Source of the DNA: Pithys albifrons albifrons
Taxonomy: Eukaryota > Chordata > Aves > Passeriformes > Thamnophilidae
Reading direction: 5' to 3'
DNA length: 64,000 bases
Assembly (NCBI RefSeq): GCF_047495875.1
Contig: NC_092470.1
Span: forward strand, 21,771,685-21,835,684
In this document: positions 1 to 12,199 of the stretch, one piece after another
How positions within the stretch are numbered: position 1 is the stretch's first letter
How the letters are laid out: the number at the start of each line of letters is the position of its first letter
Position numbers and translations under genes: made by a program
The notes under the pieces: model-generated
Database searches by the model: none
Told to the model about the DNA's origin: nothing
Seen by the model: the letters and a program-made list of their open reading frames with translations, nothing else

Positions 1-31
1 CCCCACCGGCGGCCCCGGCCCGGCCCCGCAC

Positions 32-100
32 CAGGTGCTGGTAGAAGCGGACGAGCCGCGGCTTCCCATGGTTGTTGAATACCAGGATGGCGTTGATCAT
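32..100 (-). CDS. AP3S2: AP-3 complex subunit sigma-2, first coding exon (partial)
   Basis: Read on the minus strand from the ATG at 100-98, this exon encodes 23 residues starting MINAILVFNNHGKPRLVRFY, which closely match the start of the AP-3 sigma subunits. The valine and arginine near the end (LVRFY) fit sigma-2 better than sigma-1, which has LSKFY as I recall. The exon ends at a GT donor at 31-30 in phase 0, and the rest of the gene lies beyond the left edge. The sigma subunit is the small longin-like chain of the AP-3 adaptor, which sorts cargo from endosomes to lysosomes and related organelles. The neighbour ZNF710 on the right agrees with human gene order. Family call is firm; paralogue choice rests on few residues plus synteny. 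Confidence 0.88.
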
Positions 101-329
101 CCCGGCGGCGAGCGGGGCCGAGCCGGGAGCAGGGCCGGGAGCAGCACCGGGGCCGCCCCGCAGGAAGCCCCTCGCCTGCCCCGGAAGCGGCGGCGGTGGT
201 GGCGCTGCGGCCCAGCTCGTTGGGCTGAGCCCGGCGGGGCGCTGCGGAGCCGCAGAGGCTCGGGACCGGACCGGGGTGCGGGGACGGGCTCAGGGGAGCG
301 CTCAGAGGCGCTCCTGGGCGGGGGGGCCG

Positions 330-428
330 GTCTGGGCCCGGTCGATGGCCGGTCTAGACTCGGTCTGGGCCCGGTCTATGGCCGGTCTGGACTCGGTCTG
401 GGCCCGGTCGGTGGCCGGTCTGGGCCCG
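330..428. repeat. 33-bp tandem repeat, three copies
   Basis: Three head-to-tail copies (330-362, 363-395, 396-428) of a 33-bp GC-rich unit with only a few differences between copies. It lies 230-330 bp upstream of the AP3S2 start codon, within its CpG-rich 5' flank. Nothing in it looks coding on its own. Confidence 0.85.
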
Positions 429-919
429 CAGCGCTCCCGCCGCTGCCCGCGCCCGCACCGCCCGGACGCGCCGCCAGGGGGCGCACCCGCAACGCCGCCA
501 CCGGAGCGTGCGCGGGGCGGGGCTTGGCGGTGACCGCGCCCTCCCTTAAAGGGGCAGCAGCCCGGCCTGCCCGGAGGGGGCGTGCGCGGGGGCACCGGCG
601 GGGGCAGCGCTCACCGGGCCCGGCCCGGTCCTGCCCGAGTCCAGCGCGGCCACGCACCGGCCAGAGCCCGCAGTAACGCCCTGTGCTGGGCAGTGTGAGA
701 AGAGGGCGGGACAATCCTGCACGGCGGCGGGGGCTGCCCGTGGGCTCTGACCCGCGGGGACACGGACACGGCTCCGCGGAACCGGCTCGGGAGGAGAGAG
801 AGCGAGGGACGGCGCGGGCACCGAGAGGCAGGTCACGGCGCGCCCCGGTGGGCTGGGGGGAACCGGGAGAGGGAACGGAACGGGAAGAGCCATGGAGTGG
901 GAAGGGTCAGAGACCGCGC

Positions 920-1135
920 GTCCTGATTGGCTGAGGCGGCGGCAGCCGCGATTCTCCACGCTCTGATTGGCTGAGAAAGCTGCGTCCTGTGTCCACACTC
1001 TGATTGGCTGAGACTGTTGGAGCCTTCTGTATCCACATTCTGATTGGCTGGAGCTGCTGGTGCTTCTTGCATCCGCAGTCTGATTGGCTGAGGCGGCTGA
1101 AGCCTCCTGAATACACATTGTGATTGGCTGGGGCG
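920..1135 (-). promoter_or_regulatory. Tandem array of six CCAAT boxes (candidate NF-Y promoter element)
   Basis: The motif TGATTGGCTG occurs six times, with ATTGG cores at 926, 966, 1003, 1043, 1083 and 1123. The spacing is 40, 37, 40, 40 and 40 bp. On the minus strand each reads CAGCCAATCA, a near-ideal NF-Y site. The sequence between the cores is only loosely conserved. The array starts about 825 bp upstream of the AP3S2 start codon and is in the usual CCAAT orientation for that gene. Regulatory use is inferred; the motif array itself is directly visible. Confidence 0.75.
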
Positions 1136-1165
1136 GATGCGCAGCTGCTCCCTGGCAGGCGGCGA

Positions 1166-1515
1166 GGCCGGGGCTGGGGCTGGGGCCGGGGCTGGGGCTG
1201 GGGCTGGGGCTGGGGCCGGGGCTGGGGCTGGGGTGGGGAGCCCGAGCCCGAGCCTGAGCCCCGAGCCCGGAGCCCGAACCCTGAGCCCGAACCTGAGCCC
1301 CGAGCCCCGAGCCCGAACCTGAGCCCCGAGCCCTGAGCCTGAGCCTGAGCCTGAGCCCGAACCTGAGCCCCGAGCCCGAACCTGAGCCCCGAGCCCCGAG
1401 CCCTGAGCCTGAGCCTGAGCCCGAGCCTGAGCCCCGAGCCCGAACCTGAGCCCCGAGCCCCGAGCCCGAACCCTGAGCCTGAGCCCGAGCCTGAGCCCCG
1501 ACCCTCGAGCCTGAG
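1166..1515. repeat. G-rich (GGGGCT)n followed by (GAGCCT/GAGCCC)n hexanucleotide arrays
   Basis: From 1166 to about 1236 the plus strand is a run of GGGGCT and GGGGCC hexamers, able in principle to form G-quadruplexes. From 1238 to 1515 it changes to GAGCCT, GAGCCC and GAACCT hexamers. Because the unit length is a multiple of three, all frames stay open on both strands and give long Arg-Ala-Gln-Gly-Ser or Pro-Glu-Ser-type artefact ORFs. The array is contiguous with the CCAAT-box array on its left. Confidence 0.85.
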
Positions 1516-2780
1516 CTCGCTGCGTCCCCGCTGCGCCCGCTCCGCGCCCGGCTCTGCCCTCGCCCCGCTCCGTGTCTCGCCGCGTGTCCTGCCCTGTGCC
1601 CTCCCTGCTCCATGTCCCGCCCTGCATCCCGCTCCGTGCCCCGCCAGGTGCCAGGGCCGGGTGTACCCCCAGCCGGGGCCCCTGCGGGAGTTCCAGGGAG
1701 CGAATCCCCGGGTGCCGCCTCTCTCCTCATCCGTGTCGGCAAAGATTCGCGCAGGCAGAGCCGCTCTGGGCCACGCGCGGGGCGAGGCCGCGATGGGAAC
1801 GCGGGAGGGAAGCGGCGCTCCGGTGTCGCCGGCCGGGTCCGGGTCCGAAATGCCCCGGGTGGGCATCGGGGACGTGAAGGGGTGCTGGGGGTGTGAGCAC
1901 CGGCAGCGGGGACGGAGCGGGAAGTTCAGTTTGCACTGAGAACACAAAAAATAGGAAAAGCAGAAGTGAGCCCAGACAAAGGGCTGCGTGTGGAGACCAA
2001 CTCTGCCGCGATTAGTGTGGCCGGCGCCACCTGCTTCCATGGAGATGAGAATCTGCCGAAACGCCATCGACTCCCGGCTGCCTCCGCGTGCTCCTTCCTC
2101 CATGAGGAGGTGACCCTCCTCCTCCTCCTCCTCCTCACCAGGAAAGCCGGAGCTGCAGCTCGCAGACCCTTGGCCGCTGCCACCCTTCCCACGCCACATC
2201 CCATCCCCATCCTTCCCTGTGGGGACCGGCTGCCTCCTGCTGCCACATCCCCACGGTCAAGTAGCTCATCTCTCTCCTTCCACCTTCTTGGGGGAGCCAA
2301 CGGCACCCCCTACCCAAAACCCTCCAATTCCTGGACCAGCCACTTGCCTTCCCACAGCGCATCCCGTCCCCCTCCCTCCCTCTGGGGACTGATCACCTCT
2401 TGTAACCCCACCCTGCAGACCCCAGCCTCTCCCTCCACCTCCTTGTGGGGGTGAACAGCACGATCCCCCCCAAAAAATCCTCCAGTTCCTGTAACATCCC
2501 CAGTTCCATTGATCCCATTCTGGGATGAGGAAGGTCCTTGCATTCAACCCCCACAAGCTTTTTGGGGTGTACATGATCTTTCCAACCATCACAGCCGAGA
2601 AAAGCAATGCCCAAGCAGGATATGGGTCCCTTAGGAAGGGCGTTCCTCCGCCACAGCATCACTCTAGGGGTGATAACCCCTCAAAAAGAAAAGAAAGGGG
2701 AAGTAGAAAATGATCCCTGGGGTGCTGGAGGGGACATCGCGCAGACACGAGTGTCCCTATCGACCACCCTCACCCCCATT
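1516..2780. other. Intergenic sequence between AP3S2 and ZNF710
   Basis: About 1.2 kb without a recognisable exon. It holds GC-rich sequence to about 1,930, a short CCT-trinucleotide run near 2,112-2,136, and then C-rich single-copy sequence. In human, ARPIN lies between AP3S2 and ZNF710; no piece of an ARPIN-like protein was recognised here or anywhere from 101 to 18,668. Confidence 0.6.
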
Positions 2781-3480
2781 TCCCCCACCTTTGTCCCCCC
2801 AAACTGGTACCGAGGGCGGCCCCGGTGCCGGATGCTGCTGCACCGGGCGGGGGGGTGCGCGATGGTCGGGCAAGTTGGGGAGGGGAGGAAGATGAAGGGC
2901 GGGCGAGTTAGGAGGAGCTGCTTTGCATCCCTTCACGTCAGCCCTGCCTCATTCCCTCCTTCTTCCTTCCTGCGCACCGCGCCGGGCCCGGAGCAGCCGC
3001 CGCCGCCCCGCGGAGCCGCCGGTGAGTCCCCAGCGCCCCCTCCTCGTGCCCCTTAAGCCCCCCAAGGTGGGGGGAACAACAGCGGGGGGACAGCAGCAGG
3101 GACCCCGGGGTGTCGCTGCCTGCCTCCCCCGCGTGACGGAGACGGGAGCGATGGCGGCGGGAGGGACCGGCAGGAGCGGGGAGGACGAGGGGGTTCCTGG
3201 CTCCGCGCGTGGGGCCACCCTTCCACATGAAACTCCCCCCCAGAACTTTCCCCGTGGCCGCTCGCAAACTTTCTCCGCCAGAAAAGTTGCGGGGAGGGCG
3301 CGACTGGGGGCCCTGACCTGTTGCGGGAGGGGGGAAGCGGCGCGGGGTCGCCCCCGCGGCGGAATTGCTCGTGGGAGAGATGCTCGGGGGGTCGGGGGTC
3401 GGGCAGCACCCCGGGGTGGGGGGCAGCGAGTCCGGGCGCCAGCCGGGCAGTGCCCGCGGCCGCACCCGAAGTTTGGGGAC
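2780..3480 (+). promoter_or_regulatory. ZNF710: CpG island with candidate non-coding first exon of ZNF710
   Basis: A CpG-dense block. It holds a CRE-like CACGTCAG near 2,934 and a GC-rich leader ending at a strong splice donor (CCG then GTGAGT, intron starting at 3022). This is a good candidate for the 5' untranslated exon of ZNF710, whose coding exon begins after an acceptor at 18,668. The exact transcription start cannot be set from sequence; the exon probably begins between about 2,930 and 2,980 and ends at 3021. No other plus-strand gene starts here. Confidence 0.6.
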
Positions 3481-5257
3481 AGCTTCACGGTGTTTGGGAC
3501 CAGCCGGCTGTGAGGGGCCAGGGTAGGGCTCCCATGTTCGTAGCGACAAAGTGCCCCGGAGGGGTGAGACGCAGTGTGGGGAGCCGGGGGTGGCTCCGTG
3601 CGCCGCTCCCACACCGGGCAGGACTCGCTTTGCCTTCTGGCCCCGAGCGCTCCAGGATTTCCCAGGGTGGGACCGCCCAGTGCCCCGGGGGGAGCCCGGG
3701 GGGTTTGTGTTGTGGCCCCTGAGAAGGGACTGCGGGGAGCTGCCTGCGAATCCTTCGAACTCTGCTCGTCAACAGGGTGCGGCCGATAAATTGGTTATAA
3801 TTAATGAATCAAGCATTAGGAGTTTCTTTCTGCCCTACCATTTGGGCAGAGAAGGGGAGTGATGGGAGGGGATGGGGGCAGCGAAACCCGCCTCGGGACC
3901 CGACCCTGGCTCCCCTGCCCCAGCTACAGAGCCTGATTTGCTGCCAGGGCCAGAGCCCGAAGCCTCCCCCAGGTCCAAAGGCAGCAGCTTCACAGGACTC
4001 CCGTGTCCCACACTGCGCTCCTGCATCCCATACCAGGCTCCCCCACCCACACTGTGCTCCTGTGCCCACACCGGGACCCTGCACCCCACGCCACGCTCCC
4101 ACTCCCCACCCCACCTGCCTGGCTCACCTCGGTGGCTGCAGCATCCCAGGCTGGCACCGGCCCTGCCGAGCCCCGGGGCGAGCAGCTCCCACACGTGCAG
4201 CTGGATCATGTGGGTGGTCAGGGCTGGCCGCAGGACAGAACAACACATCTTGGTTTGGAGGGAGACCCCAAGCAGGTTCTCCCAGAGACTCACAGGGTCT
4301 CAGCATTCCCTTTCAAGCCCCCAGGGATGCCAAACCCCTGGTCAGTCATGGAGAGCAGCAGCTGGGGCAGCACTGGCCAGGCTGTGACCATCCCCTGCTG
4401 CCACCCCAGTGACAGTGTCCTCGCAGCAGGAGCAGCTGTAGAGCCAGTGACATTCGCCTTGGCTGGGCCTGGCACCTTTCCTGTGAGCAGCCTTCCTTCC
4501 ATCAGTGCCCTCTTTCTGGGTTACCCTGTATCTCTCCAAGATGAGAAACAGAAGATGAAGCTCTGCTACACCCCAGGACACATTCCCACCCAAACTTAGG
4601 GGATGACTCAGAGGGTCAGCCATGGGTTCTTGCAGCAGCAGGAGTGGAACATCTCCTGCTCTGCTGGGTTATGGCTCGTCATGTTGACATTTTGGGTTTG
4701 GTTTAATCCCTGAGAAAGTGTTTGTTTTGGATAGTTTTGTTTGGCCATTTTGATTTATCAACTAGTTTGGGAATCATGGTGTGGAGAGGGATGAGCACAG
4801 GCCCTGTCCTGCTCTGCTCTGCATCTGAGAATGTTGAGGAATCAGCAAAGAGGTAGGTTTGTATCGCCAGGAACGTGCCAGTTTCACATCCCATGGGAGA
4901 GGGACTGCTAGCACTCCTTTATTTTACAGTTATTCCTTGTGGAGAAGTCATGTCCAGCTCAGCCTCTGCTGGACACCTGTCTCTGAGCACATCCTGGGGT
5001 CTGCCAGGCCAGGGCCAGTGAGGGGATGACGGGGAGCCAAGTGCTGCCCTGATGGGCTGGGGGTTTCCTGCTGACTTTGTTGCCACTGCTGCCTCTTCCC
5101 TCCACCATCCACTCCCAGCTTTGGTTTCCCAAACCCCATCACATCCCTGGCCTGCAGAGCTCACCTGCCCAGGCACAGATGTCGGCATCTGGACTGGCCC
5201 AAACACCTGCTCAGTGCACACATGCCATGGAGGTGGCATGGTGGGGCTGGAAAAACA

Positions 5258-5466
5258 CTGGGTTGGCTGGGATGGGGTGTACTGGGAGGACTGGAAGAAC
5301 ACTGTGGGATGGCTGGGATGGGATGTAGTGGGAGGACTGGAAGAGCACTGTGGGATGGGCAGGATGGGATGTACTGGGAGGACTGGAAGAGCATTGTGGG
5401 ATGGCTGGGATGGGATGTACTGGGAGGACTGGAAGAGCACTGTGGGATGGGCAGGATGGGGTGTGC
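5258..5466. repeat. 46-bp minisatellite, about 4.5 copies
   Basis: A 46-bp unit rich in GGGATGG and ACTGGGAGGACTGGAAGA repeats with the same period from about 5258 to 5466, for example GGACTGG at 5288, 5334 and 5380. It is intronic (ZNF710 intron 1). Copies are highly similar, so the array is probably young or homogenised. Confidence 0.8.
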
Positions 5467-6134
5467 TGACAGTGCCGCAGTCCCGTCCTTTGTGCTGCCC
5501 ACGGCCAGAGCCCTCGGGATGAGTCACGGTCCTCGCTGAGCCTTTCTTGCAGAGCTTGCCCTTGGGGACAGGGACTGTGATCGGTAACAAACATTTTCCC
5601 TTTGTCCCTCTGACCCCCATTTCCCTCCTCATCCCTGTGAACACCCTCCTTCTCCCATTCCACTGTCCTTGCTGGCAGCTGTGGATCACAGTGGGGTTGG
5701 AGTGGGAGAGGACCCAGCACAGCTCATGCACAATGCAACTTTCCCTGAATCCCAATTTCTGTCCAAAGCAAGTGAAATGTGGGATTACAGTTAGGAAGGA
5801 GGTGCTCCTGCTGGGGTGAGCCATGGAGGAGGGTCTGTATTTCTGTATTTGAGGGATCTGTATTTAGACATCAGGGAGGCTGCCTTTGCTGTCACCTCCT
5901 GGTCCTCAGAGCTTTTGGACAATGTTCCTTGCAAAATGTCACAGTTTTTAGTAAAGAAGTGCCCATCATTCAGGTGCTCTGTTGTGCAGGTCAAAGATAA
6001 ACTTTCTTCAAGTTCAAAAGAATCTCCTCCAGACTGGATCTGGAGTTAGCCCAGGGATAACAGAGTGCTGGGGAGCACCATGGCTGTGCAGAGCAGGGAG
6101 CTGTGCTAGGACAAGGTACATCTTGCAGCCCTGG

Positions 6135-6425
6135 AGCTTCAAGACCAGGTTGTCCCATCCAACCTGGCCTTGGACACTTCCAGGCTTGGGGCAGCAATAG
6201 CTTCTCTGGGCAACCTGTGGCAGGGCCTGCCCATCTACATGGGGAAGAATTTCTTCCCAATAGCCCATGCAACCCTGTCCTCTGGCAGTGAGAAGCCATT
6301 CCCCTTGTCCTGTCCCTCCATCCCTTGTCCAAAGTCCCTCTCCAGCTCTATTGGAGCCCCTTTAGGCACTGGAAGGGGCTCTAACATTTCCCTGGAACCT
6401 TATCCTCTCCAGACCCTGACACAGC
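6135..6425 (-). mobile_element. CR1 non-LTR retrotransposon fragment
   Basis: The segment shows the familiar CR1 tail-region phrases: a CCATCCAACCTGGCCTTG-like stretch, then CTTCTCTGGGCAACCTGT, then AAGAATTTCTTCC, then GTCCCTCTCCAGC. This is the 3' part of a chicken-repeat-1 LINE, placed in reverse orientation relative to the plus strand. It is 5'-truncated and non-coding. CR1 is the dominant LINE of birds and other sauropsids, so it supports the avian assignment. Confidence 0.85.
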
Positions 6426-7325
6426 CTGAGTGTGGCAGGGGGCAAACCCAGCCAGGCCATCCCGGGCGGTGTCTCGGCACACCCATTCGGGAAGGGCAGG
6501 CTGGGAGGAGGAAGCAGCACATGGACGTGCTCATTGTTTTACTTCCACTTCTCATCCCTGGGGACTTGTGTTCCTGCCTGTGCACTGTGCACCCCGACAC
6601 TCTGTGCTGGGCAGCGTGGCAGATGCAGCCAGGGAGTGGGAATTTCCTGGGCATTGCAGGTGGGAGGCACAAACAGCACCAGGATGGCGTGGTGAGGAGC
6701 TGCTTTGCCCAGTCTTTGCTGTCCAAACTGCCCTGTGGCAGGGCTGTGATCCCTCCCTGGGCACAGCTGGGACTGAACCCTGGCCAGCAGAGCCACACCG
6801 GGCTGGAGCCCCTGTCCTGCCCATGCTGGTGGGTGGCCCAGGGAGGGAGAGGAGGGGGAGGAAGGACAGGCAGAGTTGCTGGAGGAAGAGTGCTCGCTGC
6901 TGCCTCTAAATTTATCTTTCCTGTTTCTCGGCAGCACCATCGTCTTGTGCCCATTCTCTGTGGTGTCAGGCTATTCTCCCCTCTCTGCCTCTCTTCTGAC
7001 ACCCTGTCCCTCACCATGTTATCCTGGTTTAATCAGCTCTGGCCCTCCCCTGCTTTTGCATTCATGTTTTTAATTCTGACATACTCCCTGTCTGGCATTC
7101 CCTGTCTGTTCTCACATCCACCATCTTGGGGCCCTCCCCACCACCCTGTATTGCAGCCCCTGCTGAGGGGGTTAAATGGGGGGTCAGGGATGTCTCAGTG
7201 CCTGTGGGCTCAGCCCTGGGAATCCAAGAGCAAGCTGGAGAAGGGGGATTGGGAAGTTTCCTTGGATGAGCCCTTTGTCCAACCCATGATGGGCTGCTCT
7301 CAAGGGAGAACTTCTCTCTCCCCTT

Positions 7326-7376
7326 GGAACCATGGAATCGTTTTAGTTGGAAAGGACCTTTGGGATCATAGAATCC
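7326..7376 (-). mobile_element. CR1 3'-end remnant
   Basis: A short match to the extreme 3' end of CR1 in reverse orientation: an ATGGAATCGTTTTAGTTGGA-type stretch followed by AAGGACCTTTGGGATCAT. About 50 bp remain. Confidence 0.7.
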
Positions 7377-10300
7377 CCAGGGCAGCCTGGCCCTGCTTGT
7401 CCCAGCCTTCCTGGGAGATACTGTATGTGGCCGGGCAGATCAGGGACATCCTGGACCAGCCAGGCAGATAAGGGATGCCCAGGACTGAGTCAGCTGGTGG
7501 CTGCTGTTGGGAAGAGTTGTTGTTGTGGTAAGGATGAATTTTCCTGGGAGCTGCTCCCCTTCCCAGCCAATCCACCGGAGTTGTGAAGCTTTCCCTCCTC
7601 TCAGAGGACTTTACACTCTCAAGTCCTGCCATCAGCAATAGGAACACTGTAAACTCCCAACTCAAACACCTTTCTGCTCTCTACCAATCTAGTCTTTGTT
7701 CATTTTTTGAACTGGCTGAGAGTTGCCATTCCCAAGCATGGATCAACCTGCCCTCTTGGCTCTGCCCTTGGCTTTGCTCCAGGGCCATTCTTGGGATATA
7801 TTAATTGGGATGAGTAAATAGTGCAAATATCCCCAGCCTCCCACTCACAGCTGGGATTTGCCCACTGCATCTCCCTGTATCATCTGATGAGCACTATCCA
7901 GGCAGGTGATCCACCCCCCCAGTGCCTCCGGCCCAGATTCACCCAACATTGGCTCTGTTTTCAGGAGTGGGACAGCAACAAGCTGCTGCATGGCCCTGGG
8001 CATCACGCCCTGGGCACAGCTCCTGATGTGCTGGGCTGTGTCAGTGTGAACAGTCCAGCTGGTGTGACACGCCCTGGACAGCAGTGCCAGACCCTGTCCT
8101 TTGAACTCCATTTTGAAACATAGGCGTGTGTGTTTCTGTGTAATAGCCCTTTACCTAGGGTTGGGAGCACTATGGGAGCTCTCACAGCATGATGACACAC
8201 AAATACATGTGCTGTAAGCAAGAATTGTGTTTTACCTCAGCCCTGTGACCTGGCAGCAGAGTGCAGCCAGAGCAGCGTCCCCAGACGGGAGACCTCTGCC
8301 ATCCTCCTGAGAAAAACAGCAGGGTCCTGTGCTGCCGTGGATCTCAAAGACATGGTCCATGCAGGCAAGCTGGGGCCATGGGGAGTGGGGGAGAAGAGCT
8401 GGCTTTGGGCCGTACAGGAATACTGTATCTTCCCTATCAGGCTCAGCAGTCCCTCCCTTGGGTCAGTCCTGAGCTGGGACTTCATAAACTGCCCCCAGTG
8501 AGAACCTTTGTTTGCTCCCCAGTTCCTGCCCGTACCTCTGCCTGCCCACAGTGGAAGGCTCCATTGCCCACTCCTCCCTTCACCTCTGGGCTGTAGGAAA
8601 TGTCACTCAGTGTTTGGGACTGGGCTGTGTGGACTGAGTTCTGCAGCAGGTTCCATGTGCTGGAGGGATTCCCGAGCCATGGAGCTGGAGGTCTGTGTCT
8701 CGCATGCTGGTCCAGCTGTGCTTTGCCTTGCACAGGCTCATCAGGACCTCTCCCTTCCCCAGGGCAAACTGCAGTCACTGGTGTCATGCTTGGGGGCATC
8801 CCAGGAGGCAGAACAACCTCTGAAACTGCAGCTGAGAGAGCAGACACAGCATGAGGTGCCCGCTCTGCTCGCCCAGCAGCCCCTCACCCACCCCCAGCAT
8901 GGCCCCGCTGGCTGCTGAAGCCAACTCTGCTGGGAGTCACTGCAGGACTGGCACATTTGCATGTGGAAGATTATTCGGTCAAGTATTAGTTATCACACTC
9001 AAATTAGAGCCCCTTGGCTACAATTAACTTACTACCCAACCTGGCAGCAGATGCGGAGCCAGTGGCAGAGCCCAGTGACTCCTGGCCATGGTGGGCATAG
9101 TACCCTGTGGGGACCAGGCAGCTCCCAGCCCTGCAGGCTCTGGGACCCCTTTGCCTCTGCCCAGGATAAGCTGTAGAGCAGCAGGGAGCTGTGTGTGCCC
9201 ATGCTGGGCTGTGCTGAGCTTCCCCTGTTTGCCTCGGTGCCAGCAGTCACAGTGAGAGGGGTAATGTCTGTGTGGGTGTAGGGGCGCAGCAGTTGCTTCC
9301 CGGTGCTCGACATTTGGCAGTATTGAACCTGTCAGCCTAATCCCTTGTAATCCGGAGTGTTCACCTTTCTCTCAGCCGTTAACTCTAGTTGGACATCCCT
9401 GGTGCCATGACTGGATGTGGGCCAGCCCTGTGTCCCTGTTTCTCTGTCCTCGGAGCCCAGTGCAGGATGGAAGCCGGGCAGACAGGGACAGCCAGGCCCA
9501 GGAGCCGCTGTCCCTGCAGCATGGACAGGCTCCACATGTAGGAATATCAAAACTGGACTAAAATTGTTCCCAAGGATGAGGGCAGCAATACTCCTGAAAG
9601 TGAGACCCTTAATTGTGACCCTTCCCGCTGTGGGGATCTTTCCTCAGTCCTCACACATGAGCAGCTGTTTCACATCCCACTTGGCAGCCCCTGTTGCCTT
9701 TGGGGTGACACAAATCTCCCATTTGTGCCCCTTCAGGTTGGTTTTCCCCTTTTGCAGCTGGCTGGATCACACACACAGAGGGGTGCCTGAACTCCTGTGT
9801 GGTGTCCTCTCGGACCTCTGGCCATGTTTATGGCCCTGTGCTGAGGTCTCAGCAGTTTATGATTAACCCTGCCCCAAGGGATGCTGAGTGGGAGCAGTGC
9901 AGAGCAGGAGTGATCCCACATGGGCTCAAGACATGACCCCCTGCCCCTGTGGTTCCCACCCACAGCCGGGGTGGTGCTGGGGCTTGCAGACCCCAGTAAA
10001 AGCATTGTCAGGTCTCTCTGGGCAGGGTTGGCTGCTGGGGGCTTTGGGGTTTGCAGGGTGAGGGAGCTGCACCCACCCCTCTCCCCTTGCTCTCGGCAGA
10101 GTCCAGCCCAGGACCAGGCCCCCAGTTTTGCATCTGCCATGACCATCCCTCATCTTTCCTTGAAAGGTTCAGGGGTTGACCTGAACCCACACTTCTTCCT
10201 ACAGATTTGTTTGCTCTGGGGGTTTGTTGCCCAGTTTTCCAGAGGGCTGGTAAGGTGGTAAAGACAGTCCTGCTCAGCACCACTCAGTCCTGTTTGCTTT

Positions 10301-12199
10301 CTGTCCCCATCTGCATGTGCGAGTGCTGGGAGCAGGTTTGTCAGTGCCTTTCAGGGACTTCGCAAAGAGCAGATTTATTTTGTGCTATGCTGAGAATTAA
10401 CTCCCTTTTCTTCCTCTTTCCTCTGCCCCCGCTGGAAAGAGAGAGAATGCGGGGAAGAAGAAAGGATTTCCATCGCGGCGGTGATTGGCACAGCCCTGAA
10501 TGAGAGGTCATTCCAGCCGGCTCTTTCTTTTCAGGGCCCTTTTTTCCTGCTCCTTGTATTCAGGCTGGCAGCATTCTTTCTTTTCAAAGCTCCTCTGTCT
10601 GTCTCTCTCTTCCCCCTCCTTTATTTTTCATCCCTTTTCTTTATTTTTGCTGTCTTTTCATTCTGTTTTTCTCCACCCCCTTGGGGCTCCATTTTTTCTT
10701 TCCCTTTTCCTCTATTCAGTTCCTTTTTTCTTCTCGCATCCCTTTTGAATAGCTCGGCTATTTTCGGAGAGGAAAGGGACTGTGCTGGGGAGAAGCCGTT
10801 GCAGCAAGGAGGAACTTGAAAGTCTTTTCTTCCCTGTTTATTTCACTTAAAAGCAAAAATTGTTTTCCAAGGCAGAGCAAGGGTTCTGTGTAAGCCTTTG
10901 AATCCAGGCTGGGACAGCAGCAGGGCTGGGAGTCCTCCCTGCTCCTTGCCATGCCACACACACTGCTGGTCCCAAACCACTGACAAAGCCCAGAGCCCCC
11001 AAAGCACTGGGGATGGGGCCCGTGCTGCCTTGGCTGGGCTGTGGTGTTTGTGCTGCCAGAGTGGGTTTGGGCAGGAGCAGCCCCTCTCCCTTGGCTGGCC
11101 CCACCCCAGTTACCTGATTTAAGGCCCTTCCCGCTGCTGGGGCTCCTGAGTAACAGCATTTTAAGGGATGACATGACCATAAGCTCTGAAGGCAGACCCC
11201 AGAGCTCTGGGCTGCAGTTTGTACCTGTGCAGCACAGGGATGGAGATGGAGAGGCAGTGTTTGTTTCAAAGAAGAACAAGGGCCTCACACAAGGAGCCCA
11301 TGGGGAAATGGATGTACTGGGATGGAGCAGTGCAGGTGCCCAGGATGGACATTGGTCATGGACGGTCACTGCACTCAGGTCTGAGGGACACAAGGTGCTG
11401 GGGTTTGGTCCCTTCCACAGAGGAATCACAGGAAGGGTCTCATACACATCCATAAAGCCATGGTGATTCTGGTGGGTCTAAGGAAACCCCTCACTCAGCA
11501 GGATGGGGCTGGTCCCTGCATCACTCTTCCGGGTGCTACCAGCAGCTCCGCTTGGTGTCACAGCTGTCCTGGCACCCCAACACTGTGTTCTGGGAAAGGC
11601 TGTCAAGGCAAAAGGGCTGGAAAATCAGGGCTGAAGGATGATGGGTTTGGTCTGATAGGTGTTGTGCCATGTGGCATAGCAGTGGGAGCTCCTCAGGAAG
11701 GCAGCAGTGGGAGTGAGAAGGATCTTCCTCCCAAAATGCTCCCAGCCCGGACATGAACCATCAGTGGCTTTGGTGTAGCTTTGGTGCAGTTTTGGTGCAA
11801 TTTTGATGCACTTTGGGCTGCTCACAAAGTGCAGGTTTCCCACTCCCTGCCCAGAGCAGAGTGCTGGCTCAGCCCATCCCTGAGCAGCAGTTCCCTGAGG
11901 AGACCGACCTCCCTGGGGTAGGGACAGTGCTGATGGCCATGGGCCTGCTCTGATGGGCTCCTGGCTGTGCCATGACCCAGAGCCAGGCTCCTTGCTTCCT
12001 CCCCCCGACCCCAGAGCCAGGAGCAGCCTGTCCTCCACTCATCTTTCCGTCTCTCCCATGGCCAAACAGATGCAGGCAGGACTCTCATTTTCAGGAAACT
12101 TTTCCCTGTGAATTTTAGTCCCCTCTGGTTATTTTGAAATAATGTAGACTTGAGGCTGACCTATGGCATGGGAGCCACCAGCTTATGTGCTGGCTGTGT

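Noticed and set aside
546..1742. Minus-strand frames of 260-430 codons with Gly-Ser-Gly and Ala-Gln repeats
   Set aside because: They are produced by hexanucleotide repeats open in every frame. They cover the CCAAT array and do not resemble ARPIN or any protein I know.
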